Assembly: GCA_934433135.1 (NCBI GenBank)
Contig: CAKRZO010000001.1
Coordinates: 310,001 to 374,000, forward strand
DNA from: an uncultured Acetatifactor sp.
GTDB taxonomy: Bacteria; Bacillota; Clostridia; Lachnospirales; Lachnospiraceae
Direction of reading: 5' to 3'
DNA length: 64,000 bases
The notes under the pieces are model-generated. The model searched no databases, was not told the origin of the DNA, and saw only the letters and a list, made by a program, of their open reading frames with translations. Position numbers and translations under genes: made by a program. Position 1 is the stretch's first letter. The number at the start of each line of letters is the position of its first letter. Shown here one piece after another: positions 9,557-17,212 of the stretch.

Positions 9557-11098
9557 TTATTTGGAACTTTGCCATACATCAACCTGTTTCTGCATTTCAT
9601 CAATCACTTTCTGGATGCCTGCCGCTTCCAGTTCTTCATTGATTTTTGCCATGGTTTCCTTAGGCTCTGCAACACCGCAACCTACAATTGCACGATACTT
9701 GGATACAATATTATCCACCGCTGCAACTTCACTCTTTACATTTGTACTGTCAAATACAAATCCGAACAGAGGAGACATGTCCGCTGTCTTATTATATTCA
9801 TCCCAACGTTCATAGATATCTGCCGGATAAAAGTCCGGAACATATGCAACTTTCGTATTTCCGACAACTGCATTTCCTTCACGCCAGCCGGTAGTATCAG
9901 GAATAATTGCCATGCCATTTTCATCTACCGTATAATCTTTTCCTTCAATACCATACAGGAACAGATTTACAATTTCAGAATCACTATATAACAGATTAAT
10001 AACTGCCATTGCTTTCTCAGGGGCCACACACTGTGCCGGAATCAGCCACTGAAACCATCCACAGCTATCACCCATCATGGCATTATGTTCGATCTGAAGG
10101 GATACCATCTCCACACCGGTAGATAACTCCATTTCGTAAGGCATACCCGGATGAATACCTACTAATCCGGCAAATCCCTGTCCCATCTGAAGCCAACCGT
10201 TTACATCAACTGTCTGAGTAGTAGGATCAGGCGGGAAATATCCCTTCTGATTCCATTTGTAAGCGCGTTCTGCCATTTCCATATAATCATCGGTGGCATA
10301 CACATTCACGATATCGATATGTCCATCATTATCATCTACACGGCATCCTACACCGGATACAATTCTATCATATCTGACTTCACCGTAATTTAAAATCGGA
10401 GAACCCGGGTTGGCTACTGCCATGTAAGCATTCGGATGCTTTTCTTTTACTTTATCAAACAGAACTTCTACATCATCCCAGGTTTTGATATCTTCTGCTT
10501 TCATTCCGGACTCTTCCAGCCAGTCTTTACGGCAATTAACGCCAAAAGAATTGGCTAAGTCACGAAATGTAGTCAAACCATAGCATTCTCCATTTACATA
10601 GCAAGATTTTTCAAACCCTGCTGTAGACTCCAATGCATCTTTCGCATATATAGGCGCAAGTTCCTCCAGAGAAAGCAGCTGTCCTCTTGTTGCCATATTG
10701 CGAATAACACCGGTATTGGCAAACATTAGAATATCTGCCTTTTCGCCGCTGGCCAATAACAGATTTGCCTGTTCACTGTTTCCCAACTCAATTGTTTTAA
10801 AAGTAACCTTTGCATCCACATGCTTTAAAAGCGCTGCATTCATGGCATCTTCTACTGCTTCACGATTCGGCTGATCCGCATTAGGAATCAGCATCTCCAG
10901 TTCCACAACATTGCCATCCTTTAAAACACTGTCTGTACCTTCTGTTGTGGTCTTGCTTTCTTCTGCAGAGCTGTTCTTACTCTCTGCAGCAGTGGATTCC
11001 TTGGACGGGGTGCCGTTATTGTCCATCTTTCCGCAGCCCGTAACCAAGGCAACCGTCATTGCCGCTGCCAGCAGGATACTTAATATCCTTTTCTTCAT
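9557..11098 (-). CDS. Extracellular sugar-binding lipoprotein of the ABC importer
   Basis: 513-residue substrate-binding protein of the LplA/YtcQ-like family. The signal peptide ends in the lipobox LVTGC, with Cys22 as the lipidated residue, followed by a Ser/Thr/Glu-rich linker to about residue 60. The family fold is seen in ELEMLIPNADQPNREAVEDA, in the ANTGVIRNMATRGQLLSLEE segment and in a long C-terminal helical part. The substrate cannot be read from sequence; the GH42 and second glycosidase suggest a galactose-containing oligosaccharide. AAAGGAGG precedes the start. It is the first gene of the operon. Confidence 0.92.
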   Translation of the reverse strand: MKKRILSILLAAAMTVALVTGCGKMDNNGTPSKESTAAESKNSSAEESKTTTEGTDSVLKDGNVVELEMLIPNADQPNREAVEDAMNAALLKHVDAKVTFKTIELGNSEQANLLLASGEKADILMFANTGVIRNMATRGQLLSLEELAPIYAKDALESTAGFEKSCYVNGECYGLTTFRDLANSFGVNCRKDWLEESGMKAEDIKTWDDVEVLFDKVKEKHPNAYMAVANPGSPILNYGEVRYDRIVSGVGCRVDDNDGHIDIVNVYATDDYMEMAERAYKWNQKGYFPPDPTTQTVDVNGWLQMGQGFAGLVGIHPGMPYEMELSTGVEMVSLQIEHNAMMGDSCGWFQWLIPAQCVAPEKAMAVINLLYSDSEIVNLFLYGIEGKDYTVDENGMAIIPDTTGWREGNAVVGNTKVAYVPDFYPADIYERWDEYNKTADMSPLFGFVFDSTNVKSEVAAVDNIVSKYRAIVGCGVAEPKETMAKINEELEAAGIQKVIDEMQKQVDVWQSSK

Positions 11099-11140
11099 TT
11101 CTCATTTCCTCCTTTGAGATCCGTTTTTTGTTACAGTCTT

Positions 11141-11170
11141 ATCATACTCCACTTTTAAGGAATTCCTCAA
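11141..11170 (-). promoter_or_regulatory. Probable promoter of the sugar operon
   Basis: On the minus strand TTGAGG (11165-11170) and TATGAT (11141-11146) are separated by 18 bases, about 40 bases before the start of the binding-protein gene. It directly abuts the truncated end of a glycosidase pseudogene. Confidence 0.5.
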
Positions 11171-11189
11171 TCACGAAACCGACTCTGTT

Positions 11190-11713
11190 TATAAGGATTT
11201 CGACGACTTCTCGCTGCAATCCACTTTGGTGAATCCGCAATTACCATCGACCCATACTCCGTCAAAACCATATTTTACGGCAAGTTCTTTCAATTGCGGA
11301 AACATAATCGTTTAATAATAAGGACATGAAAAATTAATAAATTCATCATTAGGCACACCACCCTTTCCGACAACTGCTCAATCCGGATGATTTGCTGCAA
11401 CACATTTATCAACATGCCCCAGGTAGTGTGCAAAAAGCAGAATACCGCGTTTCTTCGTTTCTTCACGAATGATTTTTAAATGATCCACCGTAAGTCCCGG
11501 AGCAACGGTTCCTTAATCGGAGAAGAAACTCGTATAACCCTTATGTCCTTTTGAATCATACTGCACAAAATCAGGTTTCACAGCGTCAAGATACTCTCCG
11601 AATTTTTTTGAATCTGTAAGTGTACCTATGTTATCAAATTCATCTGTTGCGCGAAAGTCAAAGTGTAGTCCGAAAAAGCAATCGGAACGATTTTTTCGTG
11701 ATTCCATAATCAT
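11190..11713 (-). pseudogene. Decayed glycosidase (GHL6/alpha-fucosidase-like barrel) with three internal stops
   Basis: One frame runs from a ribosome-site-preceded start at 11713 (AAAAGGAG, then ATGATTATG) to about 11190. It is broken by TAA at 11513-11515, TGA near 11387 and TAA near 11315, while the translation stays protein-like throughout: VQYDSKGHKGYTSF, then GTVAPGLTVDHLKIIREETK, then KRGILLFAHYLGHVDKC, then MFPQLKELAVKYGF and DGVWVDGNC. These match the N-terminal barrel of putative glycosidases with a KGHPG..S motif and a GVWVDGEC strand. The rest of the gene is missing, cut just before the promoter of the binding-protein gene. Family naming is from memory and moderately sure; loss of function is clear. 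Confidence 0.7.
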
Positions 11714-11729
11714 TTGTCTCCTTTTCCCT

Positions 11730-11816
11730 ATTTCATTCTGTTGTCAGAAAGCAACCACCTTATGGCAACCAAGTTCACAGTTGTTGTCATGCGCTATCCA
11801 GATGTCAAAGTCGCTC
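11730..11816 (-). pseudogene. Short unassigned C-terminal coding scrap
   Basis: After the GH3 fragment, another minus frame reads ITDESDFDIWIAHDNNCELG and continues CHKVVAF to a stop at about 11745, directly ahead of the ribosome site of the glycosidase pseudogene. It looks like the tail of a lost upstream gene joined to the GH3 scrap by a deletion. I do not recognise the family. Confidence 0.3.
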
Positions 11817-11951
11817 TCATCCGTAATTTGCGCATTCCTGAATGGCATAGGCATCACTGATTACAAAGCCTTCGAAACCCATTTTATCCCGTAAAAGATC
11901 GGTCAGAAGCCATTTATTGGTGGTACAGGGCACTCCGTTTTCCTCCCGGTC
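11817..11951 (-). pseudogene. Fragment of a GH3 beta-glucosidase
   Basis: A 44-codon minus-strand segment reads NGVPCTTNKWLLTDLLRDKM followed by GFEGFVISDAYAIQE. This is the region around the catalytic nucleophile of family 3 glycoside hydrolases; the Asp of ISDA is the nucleophile. Both ends are lost: upstream it meets the unrelated sequence at 11952-12104, downstream it runs into a stop. It is a remnant only. Confidence 0.75.
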
Positions 11952-12104
11952 TCAAAAATTTTCTGCTTATGCGTTTTCCCGTTTTCGTTTTTTCTTGAGT
12001 TCTCCGCAACTCTACAATACCCCTTTCCTCCGGGACTTCTGTTATGAAGCGACCTTTGTCAAGAGTAAATTCACAAAAATCACCACAAGCTTTTCCTTTC
12101 ATGG
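11952..12104. other. Stretch between the GH3 scrap and the conjugative-element remnant
   Basis: A minus-strand reading frame here (start at 12102) has no recognisable family and ends inside the GH3 fragment in another frame, so it is probably a chance frame or further debris. Nothing else is evident. Confidence 0.4.
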
Positions 12105-12132
12105 TAACAGTTCAGACGCGCCATTCGCAAAA
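12105..12132. repeat. 28-bp copy of the end of the MITE-like element at 60259-60429
   Basis: These 28 bases are an exact inverse match to 60401-60428, including the terminal inverted repeat TAACAGTTCAG. They supply the last codons and the TGA stop of the truncated methylase/helicase gene (LKARFCEWRV-stop). Only the element end is present, so this is a junction scar and not a complete element. Confidence 0.75.
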
Positions 12133-13785
12133 CCGCGCTTTCAGCGCTTTCTCGCTCAAATCATGGTACAGATAGAGCATGGAAAGCGCTGTTTCAAAGC
12201 GTACCAGCCCTTCCGCTTCCGCAAGTTCCACGTTGGTGGCATAGGAACCGCTCTCCAGCAGCTGCCCGATCCATTCTGCGGCATTCTCCCATGCAATGAC
12301 CTGTGCATTTCTTTCGTACCGTGCCGAGCGTCCTTTGTGCAGATAAATCCCGTTTTCATCGTACCAGACGGCATAATCGCCCTTTTCGCCCTTGATACCG
12401 TAACTGCCGCAAAATTCTCTCTGAAGCAGTTCTGCAATCTCCGGGATGGATTTCTGCTTCTGGAACGCATCTGCGATATGCTCTCTGGAATGGGTCGTAT
12501 TGCTGACAAAGCGCAGAATGTCATCGACCTCATTCTGAGCAAAAGAAAAAGAGGAAGGCATCGTTCTCGTGCTTTCCGTTTCATCAATATGCGTGATTTG
12601 TTCCATTTCTGTGGCGAACAGGTCAAGAAGCGACAGCTGTTCAAACTGGCCGGCGCTTTCCTCCACAAAAGGATTCACATCCGCATTTCCAGCAGGAAGC
12701 CAGCTGTCCTCCAGATCAGCAGGGCTTTCTATTTCAACAGGTCTTTCCGTTTCAGTTCCTCGGTCACTCCGGCCTGCGCCGCCATCTGCGGTATCATCTC
12801 GTCCAGTCTCCGGTGCGCTGTCTTGTCGATCTCACGAAGATGAGGGAACAGTTCCTCTTTCAGGATTAGCCGGTTCCAGAGAATGGGACGGTGCTCCTTC
12901 AGATAGGCTTTCCGCATCTGCCCGTACTTCCCGATGGTTTTCTCCTCCTGTTTGCTCAGTCTGATGTCCGGAATCAGGTAATCCCCGGCTTTCGTGTAGG
13001 TCATCTCCATGTGTGACGCTCCTTTCTGCGATTTTCTTGCGCTCGTAATTTCGGATGGTTGCCCCGATTTCCCGCAGCACCTGCTGGTTGATGTTACTCA
13101 CAGCCGTACCCAGTGCAGCCGCCGTATCCGGCGTATTGAAATCAAAGATGCTCATAAAATCTTCATGTTCAAAGTAGTCGTTCGGGTCAAGACCGCACCG
13201 GCTCATCAGCGAATAACCGATGCTGACCTCTGCGGCGTTCCGAAAAGCCACTCCGACGTTGAACTCATCATACTCCTCCAGGAAGGAATCCTCAAGGATG
13301 TCGAGAACGTCCCGCTTGTTTTCCTCCCAGTATTCCCTTGCCAACTGTACGGCAACGGCTTCCAGCTGTGTGCCGAAATCAGCGTTTGCCGGAATGCCAT
13401 AGCCGGTTTCCAGCATATGGGACACAGCCGGGATGTGCGCATCCTGAAGCCGCCAGAGATTTACATTTCGTGCATTTTCCCTTGCACCGGTATCCGAAAC
13501 ATCGAACACATAGCGGAGCCTGTCCCGGTCTCCTCTGGTGTCGATGATGGCAATGCTTTTGGGACCGCGGCGCACATAGCGTCCCATCGTGTTGTTCCAC
13601 ACATCGTACTCGGCGCAGGCGGTAGCGTCCGGTCTCTGTACATTGATCATTACCTGCTCATGGTAGGGGTACTTATACAGTCTGGATGCGGTCGTAAGGA
13701 AAGACTGCCAGCGTTCCAGACTTCCCGTCAGCTGGCGCTGTGCCTCCTCCGACATCCGACGGTATTCCTGCAATTTGCTTGCCAT
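12112..13785 (-). pseudogene. Truncated, interrupted SNF2 helicase/methylase of a conjugative element
   Basis: N-terminal part of the very large DNA methylase/helicase protein of Tn1549/CTn-like elements. The start is at 13785 after AAGGAGATG. Typical motifs are SLERWQSFLTTASRLYKYPY, RPDATACAEYDVWN and MGRYVRRGPKSIAIIDTRGD. At 12832-12834 an in-frame TGA interrupts it; the same frame resumes without shift and reads the usual downstream part (QLSLLDLFATEMEQI, SSFSFAQNEVDDIL, WENAAEWIGQLLESGSYATN, LYLYHDLSEKALKA). It is then cut off at 12112 inside the 28-bp repeat scar. The SNF2 and methylase domains, well over 1000 residues, are missing, so it cannot be functional. Confidence 0.82.
12729..13010 (-). 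CDS. tnpV: TnpV-like transposon protein, overlapping the helicase gene
   Basis: 93-residue small protein of the TnpV family carried by Clostridial conjugative elements, of unknown biochemical role. Family features are TYTKAGDYLIPDI, GKYGQMRKAYLKEHRPILWN and MIPQMAAQAGVTEELK. It is read in a different frame inside the linker region of the helicase/methylase gene and has its own ribosome site (AAAGGAGCG, eight bases before ATG at 13010). Family members I recall are somewhat longer and end with a conserved helix ahead of a LIYS-like tail; this copy stops at KRKDLLK, so it may be C-terminally truncated. Confidence 0.65.
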   Translation of the reverse strand: MEMTYTKAGDYLIPDIRLSKQEEKTIGKYGQMRKAYLKEHRPILWNRLILKEELFPHLREIDKTAHRRLDEMIPQMAAQAGVTEELKRKDLLK

Positions 13786-13808
13786 AGATCACATCTCCTT
13801 TCAAACAG

Positions 13809-13837
13809 AAAAGAGCGCCCACATAACATAGACGCTC
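13809..13837 (-). promoter_or_regulatory. Attenuator-like hairpin before the helicase gene
   Basis: On the minus strand GAGCG pairs with CGCTC around a 15-base loop and is followed by TTTT, immediately before the AAGGAG ribosome site of the helicase gene. A similar hairpin stands before the KilAC gene at 17169-17212. Confidence 0.45.
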
Positions 13838-13853
13838 CTGACTTCAAACATAT

Positions 13854-14057
13854 TCAGTTTTTTCGCCTGATTTCGATTATTCGGCTTGGCTTTTTGCCCG
13901 GCGCGTTGTGCCTAAGTCCGAACACCATATCCGGCGTTCGTTCAAAAAAGCCAATATCTCTTTTCCAGCTCACCCCGCATTTGCAGTGCTACAAGCCGAT
14001 GAACTGCTGTTTCATTTTCCGCCCGCAGTTGGGGCAGACCTTGTTGTTTTTCCCCAT
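13854..14057 (-). pseudogene. Small zinc-ribbon-like protein with an internal amber stop
   Basis: 67 codons from ATG at 14057: MGKNNKVCPNCGRKMKQQF, then IGL, a TAG stop at codon 23, then HCKCGVSWKRDIGFFERTP and a basic tail to the TGA at 13854. The CPNC and CKC pairs suggest a zinc ribbon split by the stop. It lies between the ATPase and helicase genes. Small zinc-ribbon proteins are common in such elements; I do not know this one's role. Confidence 0.55.
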
Positions 14058-14061
14058 TGTC

Positions 14062-15315
14062 TCAGTTCTCCAGACTGTTTTCATTCAGCAGGAAATCATA
14101 GACGCTCATAATCAGCACACCGGACTCATTGTAATACGGGGCAGGCGTATCTTTGGTGATGATGATCCGCTTGAAGAAATCGCCTGTCAGCATCAGCGGC
14201 CGCTGCTCCTGTTCCATCTTTGCCTGATCGGGAATCGCATAGGCAGACTGGATATAATACCGCTTTGAGCCTTTATTGCATACAAAATCAATTTCCAGCT
14301 GCTTGCGGACACTGTTTCCCTTGTCATTCGTGTCATACTTCACGATTACACCGACATCCACATTGAAGCCGCGGATTTTCAGCTCATTGAAAATGATATT
14401 CTCCATACTGTGGGTTTCTTCCATCTGTCGGAAGTTTAGCCGGGCATTCCGGAGTCCCATATCCGTGAAGTAATATTTCACCGGCGTATCAATGTATTTT
14501 TTCCCTTTCACATCGTAACGGATGGCACTGTCGATCAGGAATGAATCACAGAGATAGTCAATATACCGCTTGATGGTCGTATTGGTAATTTTCTTTTTCT
14601 TGACCGTTTTGAAGGTTGCCGACAGTTTTTCCGGATTGGTCAGGGAACCGATGGCAGAAGAGAGGATGTTCAACAAATCTTCCAGCTCAGCCTTATTGCG
14701 GATGCTGTGCCGCCCAACAATATCGGAAATATAGGTTTCTTCAAAGAGAGATTTCAGAAATGCGATTTTCTGATCGGGCGTTGTAAAGCTCAGCACCAGC
14801 GGCAGACCGCCATACAGCATATACTCGTTCCAGCCATCCTGCTTCGTGCCTGGATAAACGGACATGAACTCGGCAAAACTAAGCGGGTACATATGCACTT
14901 CATCGCCGCGCCCCCTGAACTCCGTAATCACATCTTTGGAGAGAAAGCGGGCGTTGCTTCCGGTGACATACACATCGACATTCTTCATGCGGGTCAGGCT
15001 GTTCAGCACGGATTCAAATTCTCCCAGAAGCTGTACCTCGTCAAGCAGCACATAATACATATTGCTGTCTTTGATCTGCTCTTTCAGATGCGGATAAAGC
15101 ACATTCGGGTCTCGGAACTGCTTATTCTCAAAAGCATCAAAGGCAATTTCGATGATGTGCGTTTCATCGACTCCCTCAGCCAGCAGATCCTCCTTGAAAA
15201 GATTGAACAGCAGATAGGATTTGCCGCATCTGCGCATACCGGTCACGACCTTAATCAGTCCGTTATGCTTCTTGCTGATGAGCGTATTCAGGTAATGGTC
15301 TCTTTTAATATCCAT
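14062..15315 (-). CDS. AAA+ ATPase with DUF4143 domain
   Basis: About 417 residues. The start at 15315 is chosen because AGGAGG lies eight bases upstream. The N-terminal AAA_14 ATPase has the Walker A motif GMRRCGKS, Walker B YYVLLDEVQLL and the sensor motif VTGSNARFLS. The C-terminal DUF4143 part holds a nuclease-like fold; its active-site strand (LEIDFVCNKGSKRYYIQSAY) lacks the usual E-x-K, so it is probably catalytically dead. The function of this family is unknown; it is frequent in anaerobes and archaea and has been thought selfish or defence-linked. The gene is intact inside an otherwise decayed element and has its own promoter bracketed by palindromes. Confidence 0.9.
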   Translation of the reverse strand: MDIKRDHYLNTLISKKHNGLIKVVTGMRRCGKSYLLFNLFKEDLLAEGVDETHIIEIAFDAFENKQFRDPNVLYPHLKEQIKDSNMYYVLLDEVQLLGEFESVLNSLTRMKNVDVYVTGSNARFLSKDVITEFRGRGDEVHMYPLSFAEFMSVYPGTKQDGWNEYMLYGGLPLVLSFTTPDQKIAFLKSLFEETYISDIVGRHSIRNKAELEDLLNILSSAIGSLTNPEKLSATFKTVKKKKITNTTIKRYIDYLCDSFLIDSAIRYDVKGKKYIDTPVKYYFTDMGLRNARLNFRQMEETHSMENIIFNELKIRGFNVDVGVIVKYDTNDKGNSVRKQLEIDFVCNKGSKRYYIQSAYAIPDQAKMEQEQRPLMLTGDFFKRIIITKDTPAPYYNESGVLIMSVYDFLLNENSLEN

Positions 15316-15333
15316 ACATAGCACCTCCTAATG

Positions 15334-15363
15334 AAGATTTTTTCGGTTTACCGCAGAAATCTT
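15334..15363. promoter_or_regulatory. Palindromic operator-like site 1 of the DUF4143 ATPase gene
   Basis: 30-bp near-palindrome with arms AAGATTTTTTC and CGCAGAAATCTT around GGTTTAC. It is 27/30 identical to the site at 15412-15441 in the same orientation. It covers the predicted transcription start, seven bases downstream of the -10 box. Confidence 0.7.
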
Positions 15364-15370
15364 TATTAGC

Positions 15371-15399
15371 ATTATACCCGATTCAGGCGCGTTTTACAA
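15371..15399 (-). promoter_or_regulatory. Promoter of the DUF4143 ATPase gene
   Basis: TTGTAA (15394-15399), 17-base spacer and TATAAT (15371-15376) on the minus strand, located between the two palindromes and about 55 bases before the start codon. Confidence 0.7.
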
Positions 15400-15411
15400 C
15401 CCTTCCTGCGA

Positions 15412-15441
15412 AAGATTTTTGCGGTTTACTGCAAAAATCTT
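15412..15441. promoter_or_regulatory. Palindromic operator-like site 2 of the DUF4143 ATPase gene
   Basis: Perfect 11-bp arms AAGATTTTTGC and GCAAAAATCTT separated by GGTTTACT. It lies 12 bases upstream of the -35 box, with its centre about 78 bases from that of site 1, a geometry that suits paired operator binding. Confidence 0.7.
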
Positions 15442-15451
15442 AAATATGGAC

Positions 15452-15598
15452 TCACACATCAAAATCAGGGAGCAATTCCAGTGCGTCAAATTCCGCATCG
15501 TTCATCTTTTCCAGCTTCGCAAGGGCCGATTCCGTCAGGACAAGCAGATCGACTTCATCGCTCTCCAGATACGTTTTCATCTCCGTGAGCTTCTCCAT
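15452..15598 (-). CDS. Small acidic protein (48 aa) of the element remnant
   Basis: Open frame from ATG at 15598 (MEKLTEMKTYLESDEVDLLV, ending ELLPDFDV). Its start overlaps the stop of the preceding fragment as TGATG, which suggests coupling in the parent element. It is rich in Glu, Asp and Leu and probably helical. I do not recognise it; it may itself be the end of a longer gene. Confidence 0.35.
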   Translation of the reverse strand: MEKLTEMKTYLESDEVDLLVLTESALAKLEKMNDAEFDALELLPDFDV

Positions 15599-15776
15599 CA
15601 GGCCGGTTCGGATGCAATTAGTTCCGCTTCCCGTTCTTTCAGGATTTCCCCGTAATGGCGGTCAATATCGTTGATAAGCCCTCCGGCAGTTTTGTTGATC
15701 ACTTCAAGGCTTTCCCAAAGCTCCGGCAATGACTTATCCTTCGACCAGGAGGCAATGTAGCCGAAGCTGTTCTCAC
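15598..15776 (-). pseudogene. C-terminal fragment resembling an ArdC/zincin-like element protein
   Basis: A minus-strand frame reads ENSFGYIASWSKDKSLPELW followed by a helical tail (INKTAGGLINDIDRHYGEIL) to a stop at 15598. The FGY-A-WS pattern with the helix resembles the end of ArdC-like, ImmA/IrrE-related proteins of conjugative elements. Upstream it is joined out of frame to the CD1108-type gene, so an internal deletion has removed the segment between them. Confidence 0.5.
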
Positions 15777-16688
15777 CGGCTCAAAGTGATACTCGTCATA
15801 GTCGTGGGTGCTTTCGTAGTGATCCAGATAATCCTGAAGCTCCTGCTCCAGCGCATAATACTATGCTTCAGCAGCCAGCATATCCGCATCCTCGCTTGGG
15901 TAAGTGGTCATCACCCCGGAGGAGGACATGGAACTCATCATCATGGAACAGCTGGAGATCAGCGTGGAAATCATCAGGAACATAAGAACAATGATCCCGA
16001 TCACCACAAAGCCCCTTTTATGCCGGACAACGAACTGAGACGCTTTGGAAGTCGTTTCGCCGGACTTTTTCATCGCTTTTGCGGTAACCTCAGACGCTTT
16101 GACCGTATTGTCAACTGTCCTTCCGGCTTTTGCTTCTGCATAGGCTTTCCGGATGGCTCGTTTCTGCTGGAACCGGGAGACCGGACTTGCACCCCATTCC
16201 GGATTTTTCAATGCTGCCTCCTTATACAGTGCTTTCACATTCGCCCGATCAGCGGCTCGTTCCGCCTTCAATGCCCTGGCATACGGCCTGTCCTTCATCA
16301 CCCTGTGAGCAGTATCCAGTGTACGGAGGGTTCCTTCCGCGCCTCCGATCACTTCATGGGAGACGGAGGAAGAAGCGCTGTCGCCGAAATCCGCGGACAG
16401 TTTCTGATGCGACGCCGCAGAGACGGCGTTCAGCGGAGAAACCCGCACCGCATGGGACATCCTGGACGGTCTCTTTTTCTCATTTTCCTCAAAAACAAGG
16501 CGTGTCACGACCTGATTTTCCTTCGGGTCATAGACACGCTGTTTTTGAATTTTCTTCTTTTTGGGAATTTTCGACTTCGCTTTTGTGAGCTTTTTCTGAG
16601 CCTTCTCCGCCTTTTTTATGGGTTTCTGAAGCTCCGGCGTTTCCAGTTCCTCATCGGTGAACAGAAGCCGGGGCGCTCGCTTTGCCAT
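15777..16688 (-). pseudogene. Truncated CD1108-type conjugation protein
   Basis: N-terminal half of the CD1108-family cell-wall hydrolase/transfer protein of Tn1549/CTn-like elements. The start at 16688 follows GAGGTG. Features are MAKRAPRLLFTDEELETPEL, a very Lys-rich segment, a long basic helical region, and a membrane helix near residues 228-250 (GFVVIGIIVLMFLMISTLIS). An in-frame TAG at 15861-15863 interrupts it after DADMLAAEA. The frame continues with the family's YYALEQELQDYLDHYESTHD for 28 codons and then ends at the deletion junction near 15777. The lysozyme and NlpC/P60 domains are missing. Confidence 0.78.
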
Positions 16689-16737
16689 GTGCATCACCTC
16701 GATTCATAAAATAGGGGATTCAGCCGATGATCTCAGC

Positions 16738-17142
16738 TCATTTCGCCAGAAAGGGCTGCTTGCCGGCAGGCGTTACCAGCATCTGCGTCCCCTTATGCCC
16801 GTTGGCTGCAACAAACTCCCGCACAACGAACAGACCGTTCCGGTAGGGCAGGGCGTAAGGGTGCATTTTCCCTTTCTGGTCGTAGTAGGCATACTTCTTT
16901 CGGACAAGATAGGCTGTGAACATACTCTGGGGAACGCCAAGTTCCTTTGCGGTAAGGCGGATACCGGTACATTCCGGACTGCTCACCAGCGCGTCAAAGT
17001 ATACGGCTTTGGGAAGCGCTTCGGACAGCCGGGCTTCGGTGAGCTTTAACTGACCGGAGAGTTTTTTATTGCGGCTGCGTTCTTCGGAAAGCTCTTTGGC
17101 CACCCGTGCCGCAACATCGGCGTCTGCGTAGGTTTCGTTCAT
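16738..17142 (-). CDS. KilAC-domain (phage antirepressor-type) protein
   Basis: 134 residues from ATG at 17142, with AGGAGG seven bases upstream. The N-terminal part is a helical, charged segment (ARVAKELSEERSRNKKLSGQ). The C-terminal KilAC domain is clear from KAVYFDALVSSPECTGIRLT and KELGVPQSMFTAYLVRKKYA. KilAC domains bind DNA or partner proteins in phage antirepressors, and in mobile elements they are usually regulatory. There is no N-terminal Bro/KilA-N domain. It is the first gene of the element remnant and seems intact. Confidence 0.8.
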   Translation of the reverse strand: MNETYADADVAARVAKELSEERSRNKKLSGQLKLTEARLSEALPKAVYFDALVSSPECTGIRLTAKELGVPQSMFTAYLVRKKYAYYDQKGKMHPYALPYRNGLFVVREFVAANGHKGTQMLVTPAGKQPFLAK

Positions 17143-17168
17143 GATGTTTCCCTCCTCAAAATGGGTAT

Positions 17169-17212
17169 GAAAAAAGCGCCAGTCCATTCTTAATTAAGAA
17201 TGAGCTGACGCT
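17169..17212 (-). promoter_or_regulatory. Attenuator-like hairpin before the KilAC gene
   Basis: Minus-strand stem-loop: AGCG and CAG pair with CTG and CGCT around an inner palindrome CATTCTTAATTAAGAATG, followed by six T. It sits 27 bases before the start codon, so transcription entering the operon would have to pass a terminator-like structure. Confidence 0.55.

Noticed and set aside
12569..12964. 131-codon plus-strand open frame
   Set aside because: Shadow of the tnpV/helicase overlap; Ser/Arg-rich low-complexity translation without start signals.
13009..14268. 419-codon plus-strand open frame
   Set aside because: It runs antisense to the helicase pseudogene, the zinc-ribbon gene and the DUF4143 ATPase, has no ribosome site and no protein family features.
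15849..15863. Reading through TAG at 15861 as recoded translation
   Set aside because: Other genes of the same remnant are broken by different stop codons (TGA, TAA, TAG) and the frame is lost at a deletion 84 bases later, so decay is the simpler explanation.
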